Assembly: GCA_035544835.1 (NCBI GenBank)
Contig: DASZZV010000174.1
Location: 1-6,463, forward strand
Direction of reading: 5' to 3'
Origin: DASZZV01 sp035544835
Lineage (GTDB): Bacteria > Acidobacteriota > Thermoanaerobaculia > Gp7-AA8
Length of the DNA stretch: 6,463 nt
Below are positions 5,271-6,463 of the stretch, in pieces; position 1 is the first letter of the stretch, and the number at the start of each line of letters is the position of its first letter. Under the pieces are notes generated by a model that searched no databases, was not told the DNA's origin, and saw only the letters and a list, made by a program, of their open reading frames with translations. The translations under genes and the position numbers were made by a program.

Positions 5271-6242
5271 CTACTTCTTTTTGGGCTTCGAGGTTGCCTT
5301 CGCCGCCGGCTTGGGTGCCGGGGTCGCGGAGGGCTGCTCCGGCGCGGCTTCCTGAGACATGGACGGCATCGGCGGAGCGGCGAAGAACTTCTCGTCGAAG
5401 CTTACCTTCGCCGTCTGCTTCATCTGGTTCATCCGATCCTCGATCATCTTCTTCTTAACTTCTTTCTCCAGCTGAGGGCGGATGTCGGCCATCGAGAGCG
5501 TCTTGTGCTCTTCGACCTTGATGATGTGATAGCCGAACTCGGTATGGACCACGTCGCTGACCTTGCCGACCGGCGTCTCGAAGGCGGCCTTTTCGAACTC
5601 CGGAACCATCTGCCCCTTGGCGAACGTTCCCAGATCACCACCTCGAGAGCCGGACCCGATATCGTCCGATTCCTTTTTGGCCAGCTCGGCGAAGTCTGCA
5701 CCAGCCACAATCTTCTTCCGAAGGTCCTCAGCTTTCGCCTTGGCCTGCTCATCGGTGAGTTTGGGCTTGCCTTCCTGCGCGACCTTGCTGCCTGCGAAAG
5801 CGATCAGGATGTGGCGAGCGTGAACCTGATCCAGCTCCGCTTTGTGCTGCTCATAAGTCTTCTGCAGGTCTGCGTCGCTCGGCTTGAGCGTCTCTTCGAC
5901 TTTGGCGAGCTGCGCGTTGGCCAGCGCGTTCTCGCGGAGAAGACGGAGCTGCGCGGCAACGAGCGGGTCCTTGTCGAGACCAGCCTGCTCAGCCTGGGCG
6001 GCCATGATCTTCATCTGAACGTAATCCTCAGCGAAGGTGCGCTTGCCCGCGCCGCGGGCGTAGCTCTGGTAGTCGGCAGGAAGCGACTTGAGGGCCTGCT
6101 CGAATTCACTCTGCCGCACCTGTGTCGTCCCGTAGGTGATGACCACGGGGTCGCTGCTGGTCGGCGCCGGCTTCGGCGTTTCGGCACCTGTCATGGCAAC
6201 GGCCACCAGGGATGCGGCGATAAAAGTTGAGAGTCTCTTCAC
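5271..6242 (-). CDS. Exported PpiC-type (parvulin) peptidyl-prolyl isomerase, SurA/PrsA-like
   Basis: This is a 323-residue folding factor for exported proteins. A Sec-type signal peptide (MKRLSTFIAASLVAVAMTGA, 1-20) has no lipobox Cys, so the mature protein is probably periplasmic and soluble. A SurA-N-like helical chaperone region (about 33-130, with Gln/Lys/Glu-rich helices) precedes one parvulin domain (about 139-245). Parvulin landmarks are HARHILI (141-147), FAELAKKESDD (184-194), GSRGGDLGTFAKGQMVPEFE (198-217) and EFGYHIIKV (235-243). A Lys-rich helix (about 250-290) and a Pro/Ala/Lys tail (about 300-323) follow. SurA has two parvulin domains and a longer chain, so this is closer to PrsA or single-domain PpiC proteins. 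The GTG start at 6242 is supported by a strong AAGGAG five bases upstream and by the signal peptide starting there. It stands as a single gene, with an inverted repeat pair immediately after the stop. Confidence 0.94.
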   Translation of the reverse strand: MKRLSTFIAASLVAVAMTGAETPKPAPTSSDPVVITYGTTQVRQSEFEQALKSLPADYQSYARGAGKRTFAEDYVQMKIMAAQAEQAGLDKDPLVAAQLRLLRENALANAQLAKVEETLKPSDADLQKTYEQHKAELDQVHARHILIAFAGSKVAQEGKPKLTDEQAKAKAEDLRKKIVAGADFAELAKKESDDIGSGSRGGDLGTFAKGQMVPEFEKAAFETPVGKVSDVVHTEFGYHIIKVEEHKTLSMADIRPQLEKEVKKKMIEDRMNQMKQTAKVSFDEKFFAAPPMPSMSQEAAPEQPSATPAPKPAAKATSKPKKK

Positions 6243-6269
6243 AATTTCTCCTTAAATGGCAGATTCAGA

Positions 6270-6285
6270 CTCGTTGCGTAACGAG
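6270..6285. promoter_or_regulatory. 16-bp palindrome upstream of the ppiC gene
   Basis: A perfect 6-bp inverted repeat (CTCGTT, spacer GCGT, AACGAG) starts 28 bases upstream of the ppiC GTG. Its size and position suit a dimeric repressor site or a leader hairpin. I could not find convincing -35 and -10 boxes around it, so its role is not established. Confidence 0.35.
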
Positions 6286-6330
6286 GCGATCGGTGGAGGG
6301 ATTCCAGATGACTGAGAATTTCGCCATTGT

Positions 6331-6427
6331 GTCATCCCGAGCAAGGGACAGCGTGCGCGCTGCCACTGAGAAAAGAAACTGAGTGGTGTCATCCCGAGCC
6401 GCAGCGAGGGATCTGGGCGGGGGCCTT
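6331..6427 (+). repeat. Interspersed repeat, right copy (inverted partner at 42-137)
   Basis: This 97-bp unit starts GTCATCCCGAGC, has a small hairpin at 6349-6362 (CAGCG stem, 4-nt loop), then AAAAGAAACTGAG, then GTGTCATCCCGAGC again (6386-6399), and ends GAGGGATCTGGG...GGGGGCCTT. The reverse complement of 42-137 has the same blocks at the same offsets. The 14-mer GTGTCATCCCGAGC occurs at 6329-6342 and at 6386-6399, so the unit is itself built from a duplicated head. No coding frame runs through it. Confidence 0.8.
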
Positions 6428-6463
6428 AGACCCTTGGCAATCGAAAATGTTTGCGAGCACCAC

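Noticed and set aside
5115..6230. A 371-residue open frame on the plus strand opposite the ppiC gene
   Set aside because: It is fully antisense to a clear PpiC gene, is rich in Arg, Leu and Gly as expected from the complement of GC-rich Lys/Ala/Glu codons, begins in the hairpin repeats and has no recognisable domain.
42..6427. A composite transposon bounded by the end repeats
   Set aside because: No transposase or recombinase is encoded between them, the genes are housekeeping envelope functions, and the repeats look like common non-coding interspersed elements.

Overview
The window looks like ordinary chromosomal DNA from a GC-rich (roughly 60 % by eye), Gram-negative-type bacterium. I lean towards Acidobacteriota or a deltaproteobacterium-like lineage. 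The reasons are the gene set (LemA, an FYDLN-type acidic zinc-ribbon protein, an S41 peptidase divergent from tatA-tatC, an exported parvulin) and the many palindromic intergenic repeats. This placement is an inference: there is no rRNA or other phylogenetic marker here.

Layout. Positions 1-163 hold an interspersed repeat and no gene. Three genes follow on the minus strand: lemA (164-829), an FYDLN-type protein (902-1183) and a membrane-anchored S41 C-terminal processing peptidase (1311-2990). A rho-independent terminator (1245-1286) ends the peptidase transcript, and a sigma70-like promoter for the FYDLN gene starts in its T-rich tail. A 90-bp divergent region separates the peptidase from a plus-strand tatA-tatC pair (3081-3335 and 3332-4114, overlapping by 4 bp). 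Then come three minus-strand genes: a DUF559/Vsr-like endonuclease-domain protein (4171-4539), an unrecognised 72-residue protein (4849-5067) and a secreted PpiC-type prolyl isomerase (5271-6242). Positions 6243-6463 hold a probable ppiC control region and a second copy of the end repeat.

How the genes relate. Most act at the cell envelope. TatA and TatC export folded proteins, the PpiC protein would help exported proteins fold, the S41 peptidase would trim or degrade proteins outside the membrane, and LemA is membrane-anchored. The DUF559 gene has no evident link to this theme and lies beside a repeat pair.

The most unusual content is between the genes. Three unrelated repeat families each occur exactly twice in the window, and each time in inverted orientation: 42-137 with 6331-6427, 4637-4685 with 4773-4821, and 5134-5182 with 5211-5259. 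In all three, the two copies differ by paired compensating changes that keep short hairpins intact. I read these as REP/BIME-like palindromic elements kept for local hairpin structure. I found no convincing CRISPR array, tRNA, rRNA, complete insertion sequence or defence operon, and no clear new multi-gene system.
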